Shown here: piece by piece, positions 47,956-59,400 of the stretch
How positions within the stretch are numbered: position 1 is the first letter of the stretch
Layout: every line of letters begins with the position of its first letter
DNA from: Juglans regia
Taxonomy: Eukaryota > Streptophyta > Magnoliopsida > Fagales > Juglandaceae
Reading direction: 5' to 3'
Length of the DNA: 64,000 bases
NCBI RefSeq assembly: GCF_001411555.2
Contig: NC_049901.1
Span: 14,113,190 to 14,177,189, forward strand
The notes under the pieces: generated by a model
What the model was told of the DNA's origin: nothing
Database searches by the model: none
Seen by the model: the letters and a program-made list of their open reading frames with translations, nothing else
Translations under genes and position numbers: made by a program

Positions 47956-48559
47956 ATTTCCCATTAACTTAAGCATTTTGCATTTATATAACTAGTGGTT
48001 TAATTTGACGTTAGAGTAAAGATCTTGTGTTCGGGCCTTCATTCCACTCTTCACTCCATTTCTATTAAATCCCCCTAGACCATCAAGTTCTAATATAATG
48101 CCCTCTTTGAGTTATATTTTTTACTTTATGTTGTATAACCTGTATATCTATGCTCTATTTCCTACTTTTTGTAATGTTGGATTACTAACTATTATAGATA
48201 ACAGAACAAACAATTAGAAAATTTGGCATTTGGTTATTTGTTTTATGCTTTTTCGGCTGATGTTCTGAATATAAATTTCTGATTTGTTTAGTGGATTTGT
48301 TTGTTGTGCTTAATTTCTAGCGATACTTCCCAGGAGATGACTTCAATCATTACTGTACCTTACAATTCATGCTTAATTATGAAAGCATGAATTAATTCCT
48401 TCTACCATGTTAGAATATTATTTACTCATATTAGTCAGTTATTATTACCCATGGATGATAGCATATGATGCATAAACATCTCATTTGATGTGATTTGAAG
48501 TGTTTTGTCTATTGGGCATTCGCATGTTTGCATTGAACAACACACCATAGATGATGTTG
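47956..48559. other. Non-coding stretch
   Basis: No gene or clear repeat recognised. It may include the 5' end of the Harbinger element that follows. Confidence 0.4.
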
Positions 48560-49790
48560 AGATCCTATGTGATCGCGACCTCTCGGTTTGGGCTTAAATG
48601 GAGATGCTGATCGACATCCTATACCAAGAAACCATGGAGGGTAAATTGGTTGGGTCCAAAATCATAAACCATGATCATATAAGAGTTGCCACGCACCTGA
48701 TTGCACTTGGTATAAAGGCAGCTAATGCATCACAAGTAAGGGGCAAAGTTGCTCATCTTAAGAAGACACAACGAAAATTTGTTGATTTGATGGGCCAAAC
48801 GGGTATGGGTTGGAACCCGATCGCTGCTCAGTTTGGATATCAAAACCATCTCAACCCAACCCATCTCATCTCATCATTATAATTTTCATCAACTCTCACA
48901 TAAAATACAATAAGCAATTCAACATTTTCAAATCTCAAAACAATAATAATATTAAAAAAATATTTTATTAAACTTTCATTTAAAACTATTTCATTTCATC
49001 TCACTATCCAAACCCCACCTAAAGCTTGCATTGGCACAGAAGAACATTGGGCTAATGCAATACGGGTAACCTTCATCTTCTTCTATAACATACATTTTTC
49101 CTTAACTTGCATTCGGTTTGTTGTGACATATTCTTGACTACAACATTAATGGATTCTTACTAATATTGGAGCAATCTTTTGTATTTCTTAGGTGTGACCC
49201 CAGTTTCGGATATTCAAGAAACACGAATGTAAAACCTATGATGTCATCTGCGTGACTCTTGGTCAGTTGGTCGCCACAGTGCTGCTCCATTATGCCTCAA
49301 CTCAAGAGCCCCCCACGAGAGAGGAAGAGCAGCGCTTGGAGGAGGAGTTGAGCACCCGGGGGCCCTTATTGGGCACTGCCACAAGGGCGCCGATTGATAT
49401 GGATGACATGGAGGTATTCGGCCTAGCTGGAGGATGATTAAACTAGGAGGGGAGTAGTTGTAGGCGATGGAGGGAAATGGTCGGCCCATCAATCTCACTA
49501 GAACTTAGCAAGGCCCTCAAAACAATTGCCGCCAGAGCTGCAACACATACAAAATTAGAAAACATTATGTACGGTGAATGTAGTCAGAAGAGCAGTAAAG
49601 GCAAGGGGTCCAGTGGGTTTGATGCAACATTTAGCACTGTTGGACAGTGTATAAAGTTTTTGGATGAGATTACCCATGTGCTACCAACAGAGCAATATGT
49701 TCGTGCAACGAAAGCACTTATGGATCCCAATGTGGTGAAAGTCCTAAATGAAAAGTGCATACTACAATGGGTGTGGTCGTTGTAGTGACC
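48560..49790 (+). pseudogene. PIF/Harbinger Myb-like accessory protein, interrupted by a MITE
   Basis: The plus strand begins (after a stop at 48595) MLIDILYQETMEGK with a Myb/SANT-like DNA-binding domain (QVRGKVAHLKKTQRKFVDLM, TGMGWNP). The domain is cut at 48830 by a MITE and resumes at 49021 with ACIGTEEHWANAIR. After a probable intron (49068-49191) comes PQFRIFKKHECKTYDVI. A later frame (49477-49782) has KGSSGFDATFS and FLDEITHVLPTEQYVRATKALMDPN, the C-terminal helix typical of these partners. Such proteins import the Harbinger transposase and help it bind DNA. Stops, the MITE and frame changes show that it is dead. Confidence 0.75.
48831..49014. mobile_element. MITE of the 'tttggata...tatccaaa' family, copy 2
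   Basis: Starts GTTTGGATAT and ends CTATCCAAACC, with 'catctcatctcatcattata' inside. It interrupts the Myb-like domain. It lies in the same orientation and order as copies 1 and 3. Confidence 0.85.
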
Positions 49791-50034
49791 ACGCGTATCA
49801 GCAAACCACCCTCTCGTCATTGGGAACCTTTTATTAATTTGTTGCTGCTTATGTTGGCTACATTGCTATATTTTATTTGATGTTGAGTTATTTTATTTGA
49901 TCGCAACTATATATGCGATCTAATTAATTGCTAACTATTGGGTTGTAGCATGTTATTTAATATTCATTTGTGTGGTGAATAGAACCCCATTATATTTTTT
50001 TACCAATGTTAATTGTTTCCAACAATGAAGAATG

Positions 50035-51330
50035 GACAATGATAATGGGTTGAATGATGAGATAAACAAAGACGAGAACTACGCGAGCGAGGAGGCATCG
50101 AGTAGTAACCAGTTTGATATGTGGGAGTTGGGACGAATATGAGGAATACAAAAGTTATGATCCTTCTTTGCGCCGTGGCGGCGGCTGAGCAATCTCATGT
50201 AGCATCTCTTATTAATAGGCTGCGACATAACATCGGCTTACGTGGAAGGGAGTACATAACTCACAATGTTGAATGGACATCCTGCGAATTGTTATCATAT
50301 GTTTTGCATGGACGTATATGCATTTTGAGCATTATGCGAGCGGTTACGTGCTGATGTGGCATTGCATGATTCCACACGAGAGGTCTCGGTGGAGGAAGCC
50401 TTAGCAATGTTTTGCTTCACAGTCGGCCATAGGGTGGTTCAGCGAACGACAGGAGACTGGTTTTAACATTCTAGTGAAACTGTAACTCGACTTGTCTATC
50501 CAATCATGCGAACGCTACGTCGCCTAGCAAGATGGGTGATTGCACCAACTCACATGACTGAGGTCATGTTTTATATTCAAGGACATCCTAGACATTATCC
50601 GTGGTTCGAGATAACTATTTTTTCAGTTAGGTAAATCCAAGGTTATTGACTGCTTGACACTTTATAAGTGCGGAAGTGTCCATTGACAAAATTTGAAAAA
50701 TCACAAATTCATATCATTGCAAAAATGCCTTGGAGCAATGAATGGGGTGTTCATCAACGCATGGGCTCCTGGTGAAGTAAGTAAATCATATTTAAATCAA
50801 CATCACCACATAACCCAAAATGTGTTGGCATTGTATGATTTCGATGTGAAATTCAAATTCGTATATGCCGGGTGGGAGGGTACAGTCCATTATGCTTGCC
50901 TATTAATCAATGCATTAAGTCGTCCGGAGAACAATTTTCCATGGCCTCCCGAGGGTAAATTTTATACATGATTTAATTCTTGAAAGATGAGTCATGTTAT
51001 TTTTATGTTCTGAAGATAACAATATTAACGTGTTACAAAATTCTCAGATTATTATTATTTAGTAGATTTCTCATTTCCATGCATTTAGGGATTTATGGCC
51101 CCACATCCAAGGGTTAGGTATCATAGATATGAACTTCATGGCAATCGTTCATTCAAAGGATATAAATATTTTTTCAATTATCAGCATTCTTCCTTATAGA
51201 ATGTTATTGAATGCACTTTTGGTGTGTTAAAAAAATGTTTTAGAATTTTGAAGTCAGTGGCCCCATATACGCCAACAAGGCAACGTATCCTTTCATATTC
51301 CTGACATGTCGAGTGCATTGGCACAAGCAA
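50035..51330 (+). pseudogene. PIF/Harbinger transposase (DDE_Tnp_4), dead
   Basis: Plus-strand pieces in several frames match a Harbinger transposase in order. There is an acidic start (NGLNDEINKDENYASEE), a helix-turn-helix region (YAF.ALCERLRADVALHDSTREVSVEEALAMFC, VQRTTGDWF, HSSETVTRLV) and then the DDE domain (KCLGAMNGVFI, QNVLALYDFDVKFKFVYAGWEG, PPEGKFYT, GFMAPHPRVRYH, NVIECTFGVLKK). The first catalytic Asp (usual C-x-G-A-x-D-G) is Asn here. The second (usual AGWEGSAHD) is Tyr in GTVHYACL. With frameshifts near 50130, 50350, 50640 and beyond, it cannot be active. It pairs with the Myb-like gene upstream. Confidence 0.85.
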
Positions 51331-52175
51331 TGATTGTAATCAGAGATTCTATTGCACTACCTATGTGGGCACAATGTTGTGACCATTGACAGTCTGCGAT
51401 GTGTTTAGTGGATCGTACATTGGGGGCTTTAATTACATATATCGATGTTGTTTTAGAGCAATTGTGTTTTAATTGGCAATGCACCTGGTCTTGTATTCTC
51501 ATTAAAATTGATGTAGAAGAACAAATACTGGATTTTATGAATTTGCTCGTACTATTTCTAACAAATTTGAATTAAATAAATTAATTTGGGTACTAGAAAT
51601 ATGCATGGGAATGGATTTCTTATTTGCATCGGAGGATTTTTCTTTTCATAATATTTTTTATTTATTAGTAAAAGACATAAGTAAAATAATTATTCCATCA
51701 GTAAATTGGGTCAATATATATCAAGATAAAATATTGTTCTTTTATTAGTAAAACGTTGTTGTGAAAACCAATTTTGGAATAAAATGGGAGCATGAGAATG
51801 TTGTCTTCATAATTGACAACATTTAAAATATTTATAAATTTCGAATTGAGTAAATTTTGGACAAAACATTGTGGGAAATTAATGTTTACATGCATGGGGT
51901 GAATTTCTAAATAATATTTGTTATTTATTACTACAATATATAAATAAAATAGTTATTCAATCATTATAACAACAAACCAATTATTGATAGGAACCATAAT
52001 ATTTTCAACTTCCCATAAAATGTTAAATATATCACATCCTATTTCATACATCCAAAGACATTCAAACACATTTTAATGGACTTGCAAAACCCACTCAACC
52101 ATTTAAACTCATTATTATTCATAGATGAACTCAAATAATCTCAGCTAACCTTACCATCCAAACACAGTCGGCCCG
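51331..52175. other. 3' part of the Harbinger region and AT-rich spacer
   Basis: No gene supported beyond scraps to about 51540. No terminal inverted repeat was found for the Harbinger element. 52000-52165 looks like an eroded copy of the 'tatccaaa' MITE ('accatccaaacac'). Confidence 0.45.
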
Positions 52176-52361
52176 ATTTGGATACAAGAATTATTTCATC
52201 TCATCGTATCTCATCATTAAAATTTTTTTAAATTTTTACATAAAATATAATAAAAAATTACACTTTTTTAAATTTCAAAACAATAATAATATTCTAACAA
52301 TATTTTATTTCACTTTCAACTTTTATTTCAACTAATCTCATATCAACTCACTATCCAAAAG
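52176..52361. mobile_element. MITE of the 'tttggata...tatccaaa' family, copy 3
   Basis: Starts TTTGGATACAAG and ends CTATCCAAAA, with 'catctcatcgtatctcatca' and 'aataataatatt' inside. Confidence 0.8.
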
Positions 52362-52512
52362 GTACCTAACACTCTCAACTTCTATTTAATTCCTATAGTA
52401 GGAGAATCATGTACAAATACATAACCAGCCCATATACCATTTACATTTGAGTTGATATCACACTGACCAATTTGTTTTGGATATGTTGGCAATCACTTCG
52501 CTTGCATATACA

Positions 52513-53102
52513 GAGGGGTGTAAATTGGTCCAGTCCGGGGGTGATGGACCGGTGGTTATCGGTCCGGCTCAATTAATTTTTTCCTTTTTTTTTTAACAAA
52601 TAAATTAATAAAAAAATTTATTTAAAATACTAAATTAAAATTAAGTGAATTATTAATGTAGAATTATGTAACTAACTCAAGAAAAAACTATTTTATACAG
52701 TCAATGATAATAAATTAGATGAAAGTTACATTCTTAACTTATATAATTACTATATAGTTAATTATTTAATATTATACATTAGTTAATTAATAGAATATTA
52801 ATTTATTAATAATATATTTAAAATTTTATATTTTTAATGGTGATAGTTAGATAAAAATTACATAATTAATTATACAATTATTACATAAATAATATATATA
52901 TAAAATATATACATTGTTAAAATCGGTCGATCCAGTTCGGTCTGGGGTAGGAAACCCTAGGACCGGGACCGGATTGAAAAGTCTCGGTCCTCTATTTCAG
53001 GGACCGAGACCGACTGATCTTGGTCTCGAGTCGATCTGGTCTGGACTGAACCAACCGGTGCGGTCGGTTTCTCCGATCCAGATTGTCCAACTTTCACCCT
53101 TA
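52513..53102. mobile_element. hAT-like MITE with 8-bp target duplication
   Basis: A 590-base element between exact CATATACA copies (52505-52512 and 53103-53110). It starts GAGGGGTGTAAA and ends TTTCACCCTTA, an imperfect inverted repeat. GC-rich ends carry many 'ggtccggtc/gaccggacc' motifs in both orientations, and the core is AT-rich. The short open frame at 52914-53159 is an artefact of the GC-rich end. Confidence 0.85.
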
Positions 53103-53114
53103 CATATACATTGT

Positions 53115-53615
53115 AAGAGTGTTAGTATTGGAATAGGCAAAGGCAAAATTAAAATTTAGCTATACATGTTTTGCTTTTTACCTATTCCATTTAAGAGAGA
53201 TTCTCATATTAGATTATCTATTTATTTGTCAAAATAATAATAAGATATTATTAATTTCATATTACTAATATTTGTTTTCTAATTTGTTTTTCATATTTTG
53301 CAATTCTACTTATCATATGTTAATTAATGATCAAATTATACTTAAATTAAATTATTAAATAAAGAATTATAATTAAAATAAAATAAATTTGCCTTGTTAG
53401 CAAAGAATTTGTTTTGCCGAGAGAGAGAGTCGGAGTGGGAGGGGACATAAATTATTCAATGGATGAGAAACAATAACCATACAAATATGTAGAATTATTG
53501 TAGCTTGTAAGCAAAAAATTTGCCTTTGCCTCTTCTATTGTAGAAAATTTATGGGGTTGTTAGTTAAATTTTAATTTGCATTTACATGATTTGGCTACAC
53601 AAATGCTAATGCTCT
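53115..53615. mobile_element. MITE with AGAG.ATTAG.ATT termini
   Basis: Left end 'agagtgttagtattgg' and right end 'aatgctaatgctct' are inverted copies. The inside has paired 'ggcaaaggcaaa' and 'tttgcctttgcc' (53139 and 53520) and an AT-rich core. About 500 bases. Confidence 0.7.
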
Positions 53616-54002
53616 GGTATTGTTTTTATTCATTGCAATTTGCATAATCATTTTGCTTGTTGTTGGTTAATTTTGATCTTTTATTCTTGCTGATTATCAT
53701 GTGCTGATCTTGTTGATGTTAGACTCATGGACATTGGACTTTGTTTGGTGATGCTGATCAGATTAAATTAATTTATATTGTTTGCAAGTTTTTAATTACG
53801 AGTGATTTGCTATGTTAGGAGACTTATTAATTAGCGATAGGGCACCTATATTAGACTTGTGTTGCAAGTATTTATTTGTATTTAAAGGCATTCATGTACA
53901 TAGAAACATGAATATTTTGGAATTATCAACATGTATATAATATTTCCTCTCATATTACTCTGGCTGTATGGAAATCACGAGTAGGCTTAATTAAGTTTTT
54001 TT

Positions 54003-54007
<5 letters not shown>
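53616..54007. other. Non-coding spacer
   Basis: Nothing recognised beyond the (TA)n tract that begins at 54008. Confidence 0.4.
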
Positions 54008-54036
<29 letters not shown>

Positions 54037-54399
54037 TTAGATGCGGCAAAAAAAAAAAAAATCATCTGCAAATAATTATTTTTGGCAACTAAAATTGACC
54101 GCAAATGATCATTTCCAATGATTAAAATTGGCAAAAAAATATCATTTGCGACTAGTAAACAAAAATCCATTCAAACGGTCTTTTAGTTTTTGACGTTTGA
54201 ACTATTATTAGGGACGAAGTTAATAAAGATCCATTCGAATATTTTCTAATGGAAAATTTAAATTTCATCTAAAAAAACCAAAAGACTTTTTGGGATGAAC
54301 TGGGGACGAAAAAAACCTCATCCCATAATACTTTTAGAATGAGATTGAAACCTTTTGAATGAAAGTTTTCATCCCTAAAATGTAATTTTGCATGTAGTG
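54008..54399. mobile_element. CACTA-like end fragment with (TA)n
   Basis: A (TA)n tract at 54008-54032 precedes repeats such as 'ggcaactaaaattg', 'ggcaaaaaaatatcatttgcga' and 'ttttgggatgaa'. It ends GTAGTG at 54394-54399, the reverse of CACTAC. The left end was not found. Confidence 0.45.
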
Positions 54400-54475
54400 A
54401 TTTGTGCATGTTGTAAATAACCTACACATTATTAATATATGGCTCAAAATAAATCCCAATGTTAAAGGAACAATA

Positions 54476-54732
54476 GCCTCGTTTATTTTTGCAAATGAGA
54501 TGAGATAAGATGAATTGAAATTAAAATTAAAAAATTTAATAAAATATTGTTAGAATATATTTTTTTAATATTATTTTTATTTTCGGATTTGAAAAAGTTA
54601 ATTTATTTATTTTATTATGGAAAATTTAGAAAAGTTGAATTATTTATTTTATTTTGTGTTGAAATTTAAAAAAATTGTAATAATTAGATGAGATGAGATG
54701 AGTTGAGATGTATTGTGAAAACAAATGAATTG
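54476..54732. mobile_element. MITE, reverse-oriented relative of the 'tatccaaa' family
   Basis: Left 'cgtttatttttgcaaatgagatgagat' and right 'agatgagatg...gtgaaaacaaatgaa' are inverted. The inside has 'aatattatttttattttcggatttgaaaaagtt', the reverse order of copies 1-3. Confidence 0.6.
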
Positions 54733-54750
54733 AGATGATTCAAAATAAAT

Positions 54751-55410
54751 CACTACGGGAAAGACCCCAATTAAGACTTGTCTAGATGGTCTATTGGCTT
54801 AACTACTAATTACAAAAGCATAAGTATAATATTTAAAGAACTCGTAATTATAGAAAAACTCACTTCGCATGATGATCTTCAATCTTCATCATGCTGTGTT
54901 GTTAATCTTACTTCACTACAACATATTGCAGTTTTTGCCACGAATGACAATGGGCGGAACAAGTTTGTTTTTATCAGGAAAAAACTTTTCCCACCAATTT
55001 TTCTGGTGGCTCGCTCGTGGCATATAATTCATGGCCAATAATATATTACCTACCAAAGTCTCATTTCATGGCAAAAGCTATCTTTTTGCCACGACAACAT
55101 CTTGCAGAAATACCTATTTTTATCCGTAGGAAAATATGTTGCCAACCAGACGATTGTGGTGGCAAATATTCCATTAATCCATGGAGGCTTTGGTAGGAAA
55201 AGAGCCATTATCCATGAAGCATTTGTTCAAATGTTTGGACCCATAAAGTTTTTCCACTTCCCTAGTTCATGACTAGAGTAGTTTTGGGATGACAATTTTT
55301 GGTGGCAATTATGCAATACTAACGTTGATATTTGTTGGGACTAGCTACTTACTATCCCAACAAATCATATTTTGGGATAAACATATTCCCAATGACCCCA
55401 TCTTGTAGCA
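54751..55410. mobile_element. CACTA-like fragment
   Basis: Starts CACTACGGGAAA, a common CACTA terminus. It is followed by repeated subterminal motifs ('tttttgccacga', 'ggtggca', 'ttttgggat' in both senses) and fades near 'catcttgtagc' (55401-55411), which may be a mutated other end (expected CTTGTAGTG). No coding capacity. Confidence 0.55.
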
Positions 55411-56125
55411 AAAAAACATTTATCCATGCATGATATCCCAACAAGCTTGTTCACTAATTGAGTCACATGCGTGAACACCATGCATGCTCAGCATGCTTAC
55501 CTCTCTTTTTTTCGGTCCTAATAATTCCCATAGAAGTATTCATTAATCTCTATCTTAATCCTCAAAACTGATGAAGCGATTGGATGGTTTTGGTGATCTA
55601 AGATCATCTCATGCATGCAGATATCGAAGTTCAATACGATCAGACGATGTTTCTCAATTAACAAAAGATTTGTCAATCAAGATTGATATGATCTATTGTT
55701 CTCACTTTGAGAAAAACTTTATTGTTTTCTCTCTAGAAAACTATGTACTCTGAGGTATATATATTGAGGAAACAGTCCGCTCACACCGGATGAAATACAT
55801 TTTAAGGTGATCTAGACATAATAAATCCTTAAAATGATAAGAGAAAACCTAATTCTAAGCAGTAATGGTCATTCGGAATTAATTGCCGAGTTATTCTAGG
55901 GAGAAACTACTGTAGCAGTGGACACATTGCATACCCCATGTGGCTGCTATTTTTTTTCACTGCCCTTTTTATATTTTTCTCTCTCTTCCCGTTTTCTTTT
56001 CTTCCCATTCAAAGTTTTCATCCCATCCCGCGAAACCTCTCCTCCTCCCTCGCGTCGCCTCCTTTTGCCCAGTGCCACCCCATGACGCCATCCCTCTATT
56101 TAGCGCCACCTCGCTTAGCTCCCCC
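55411..56125. other. Non-coding spacer with pyrimidine-rich end
   Basis: 55411-55930 shows no gene. From 55960 the sequence is CT-rich and open in several frames ('ctcctcctccctcgcgtcgcc'). It runs up to the copia insertion and resumes at 61789 ('cctagcgccgcc'), so it forms one host segment split by the element. Confidence 0.45.
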
Positions 56126-56130
56126 GTTTG
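56126..56130. repeat. Second copia target duplication, left
   Basis: GTTTG, matching GTCTG at 61784-61788 at four of five bases. Confidence 0.7.
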
Positions 56131-56427
56131 TGTTAGAGACCACATGACATCCATCACAGCGTTCCACTCAAGCCAGATCAGATCACTACTCAACAATGCA
56201 CAGTCAGCAGAACAAAGATGATTCTAGAATAAAAGAATTGTAATTCTGTTATGGATTGTCTGTACAAATTAGTTAGAAAAGATTCACTTTATTCCTTTTG
56301 TAATTACTATAAATAAAAAGCCATGTACATTGTAATACGCTAGATCAATATATAGAATTCTTCTTCAACTCTCTACTTTGCTTTACTTGTTTTATTGCAA
56401 GTCATTCTGATTTTATCAAAACTGTTA
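56131..56427 (+). repeat. 5' LTR of the second copia element
   Basis: Starts TGTTAGAGACC and ends AACTGTTA. A TATA-like 'ctataaataaaaagcc' lies at about 56308-56323, a likely promoter for the element's RNA. Confidence 0.88.
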
Positions 56428-56442
56428 TGGTATCAAAAGCCA
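56428..56442 (+). other. Primer-binding site of the second copia element
   Basis: TGGTATCAAAAGCC directly after the LTR resembles the initiator tRNA-Met site. Confidence 0.75.
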
Positions 56443-56445
56443 TCC

Positions 56446-59400
56446 ATGGCCTCCGAGAAAACTGATTCATTTGTTAACAATCCCCCTCCTTCCAATACCA
56501 ACCCTAAAGACCCCTCCAGCCCTTACTTCCTTAATCCAAACGATGGACCTGAAACCTTACTTACCACTCATCTCCTCGCAGCAGAAAACTATCACTCTTG
56601 GGCTCGTACCATCCGTAGATCTCTTCAAATCAAGAAGAAACTGAGCTTCATTGATGGTACGCTTCATGAACTGACTACCCTAAACTCTACTCTGTTAGAA
56701 CCATGGCTTGAATGTAATGACATGGTTGTAACTTGGCTACAAAATGCAATGTCCCTTGAACTCAAAAACAGTGTTGTGTATGTGAGAATGCTCATGCCCT
56801 AAGGCTAGAGTTAGAACAACGTTTTGCACAAAACAATGGCCCACGGATTTACAAATTAAAACAATCCATCCACTCTCTTACTCAAAGAGGAGATGACTCT
56901 GTTAGTCTCTATTTCTTGAAATTAAAGAGTTTATTTGATGAACTTCTTAATTTTGAAATCATACCATCTTGTACCTGTGGTGCTATGAAACCTATCATTG
57001 AAAATCAACAATGTGACTGGATGATGAAGTTCCTCATGAGACTTAATGATTCATTCACCAATATCAAAGCTCAAATCATTCTTCTTAAACCCACCCCTAT
57101 CTTGAGTGAAGTTTATGCTCTTCTTAAACCCATAGTCTTCATGACACTCTTACTATGGTTGCTAAAACCTATTTTCCATCCAACCGAGATAGCCCAAAAC
57201 AGTTTGGTTCTTAAAGGAGAGAAAAACTCTTTTGCTCCTTTTGCAAAATCTCTGGGCATTCTTAAGAAAAATGTTTTAAAGCCAATCCCCACCTTGAAAA
57301 ACCCACCTGCACCCATTGCAACATTGTTGGCCATATTGTTGATAGATGCTACAAACTCCATGGCTATCCACCAAGCCATAAATTGGCCACTCGAAACAAA
57401 GGTTCTAACCCATCATTAGCTAACCAAAGTAGCCTCTCCAACAGAGAACAAATCTCTGAGGAATCACAAGCTGCTCTCACAAAACTTAATATCAACATCT
57501 CATTACTTAGCTCCAATCTCAGGCTACACAGCAGATTGCTAAACAAGCTCAGCCCATTGATTCCTATAATTGTACCTCTGCCACCACTATGTCTGGTATT
57601 TTTTCTTGTTTCTCAGCCTCTCACACAGCACCGGCCTCTTCACAACATATTCCATGGATTATTGACACAGGTGGATCTGTTGCACCTCCATTTATACCTT
57701 TTTACCTACCAAAGTTGATTTTCAAGTTAAATTCCCCAAAGGCAACCATGCTGATGTTGCTCACAAAGGAATTGTTCCACTCAATCACAATCTCACTCTC
57801 AAGGATGTCTTATGCATCCCATCTTTTAAGTTCAATCTTCTCTCAGCCAAGAAATTCACTCATGACCTTAACTGTTGCTTTATTTTTCTTAATAATGCGT
57901 GTTATGTGCAGGACCTTTTCTCTTGGAGCACGATCTGGAAAGGTGAGGCTCACAATGGTTTATACCATCTTCAGTTGATAGACGTGTCTCCCACTACCCT
58001 CTCATCTATTCTTTCCATATTTCCACAAAACCCCACTCCCAATTCTGCTTCTGTTATCTCTGATTACAGTTTATGGCATTGTAGAATGGGTCATTTATCA
58101 TACTCACGTTTATCTTTGTTACAACAATATTTACCAAATCTAAAACATAATGTTCCTTGTTATACTTGCCATTTCTCCAAACATCATTGTTTACCTTTTC
58201 CTGTCAGCTCCAACCGTGCACCAAAACCATTTGATCTAATTCATTGTGACATTTGGGGACCTTGTGCCCAAATGGCACATGATAGATCCAAATATTTTTT
58301 AACAGTAGTAGATGACTTCTCAAGATCAACATGGGTTTATTTAATGAACAACAAATCTCAAACAAGAAACTTCATTCAATCCTTTTGTTCTTTAGTTGAA
58401 ACACAATTTCACACCAAAGTTAAAGTGATTCGGTCTGATAATGAGAATGACTTCTCAATGACAATTTCTACATGCAACAAGGGATAGTCCATCAACAAAG
58501 TTGTGTTGAGAGCCCCCAACAAATTGGGATTGTCGAACGGAAACACCAACATATTTTTAACGTTGCCCGAGCCTTAAAATTCCAATCTGGAATTCCCACA
58601 TCCTTTTGGAATGAATGCATCCTAACTGCCACATACCTTATCAATAGAACGCCTTCTCCCAATTTACAAAATCTGACACCATATGAACTTCTATTCCAAG
58701 TCAAACCAACCTACACCCATTTAAGAAATTTTGGCTGTTTTTGCTATGCCTCAACTTTAAAACAATCGCCACAAATTTGATTCCAGAGCAAAAGCATGCA
58801 TCCTACTTAGGTACCCCTTTGGCATTAAAGGATACAAATTACTCGATCTGGAGAGTAAGTCTGTTTTTCACTCAAGAGACGTTATTTTTTATAAGCACCT
58901 CTTTCCCTACAAAAATGTCATTACCACCCCTGACTCACAAACATCCTCTTCACTTCAATTCCCCTCTCTAGCCCTAGAAACCATTATTCCTTCCCCTCAT
59001 TTTCAATCTGAACCCATACCAGACCACACGACATCTCCAACTCTTCCTCAATCTAACCCCATACCCGAAAACATACCATCTTCCACTCTTTCTCAATCTG
59101 ACCCCATACCAGAACACTTACCATCATAGCAACCTGTCTCTACATCTCCTTTTGAAGACACCTCTTCACAAATCCAACCTCCACCCCTAATGCTCAAACA
59201 GACCAAAGAAACCCACCTCTTACCTCCATGACTACTACTGTCAACAGGTTACCATGCCCACTGTTTCTCCATCAAGCTCCAAGGTAAAAGGTAATTCACT
59301 CTCTTCTCATCCTTATCCAATAAGTTCTATTTTATGCCATGACAAATTATCACCCAATCATGCTGCCTTTGCCACTTCCATCCTTACTCATACTAAACCA

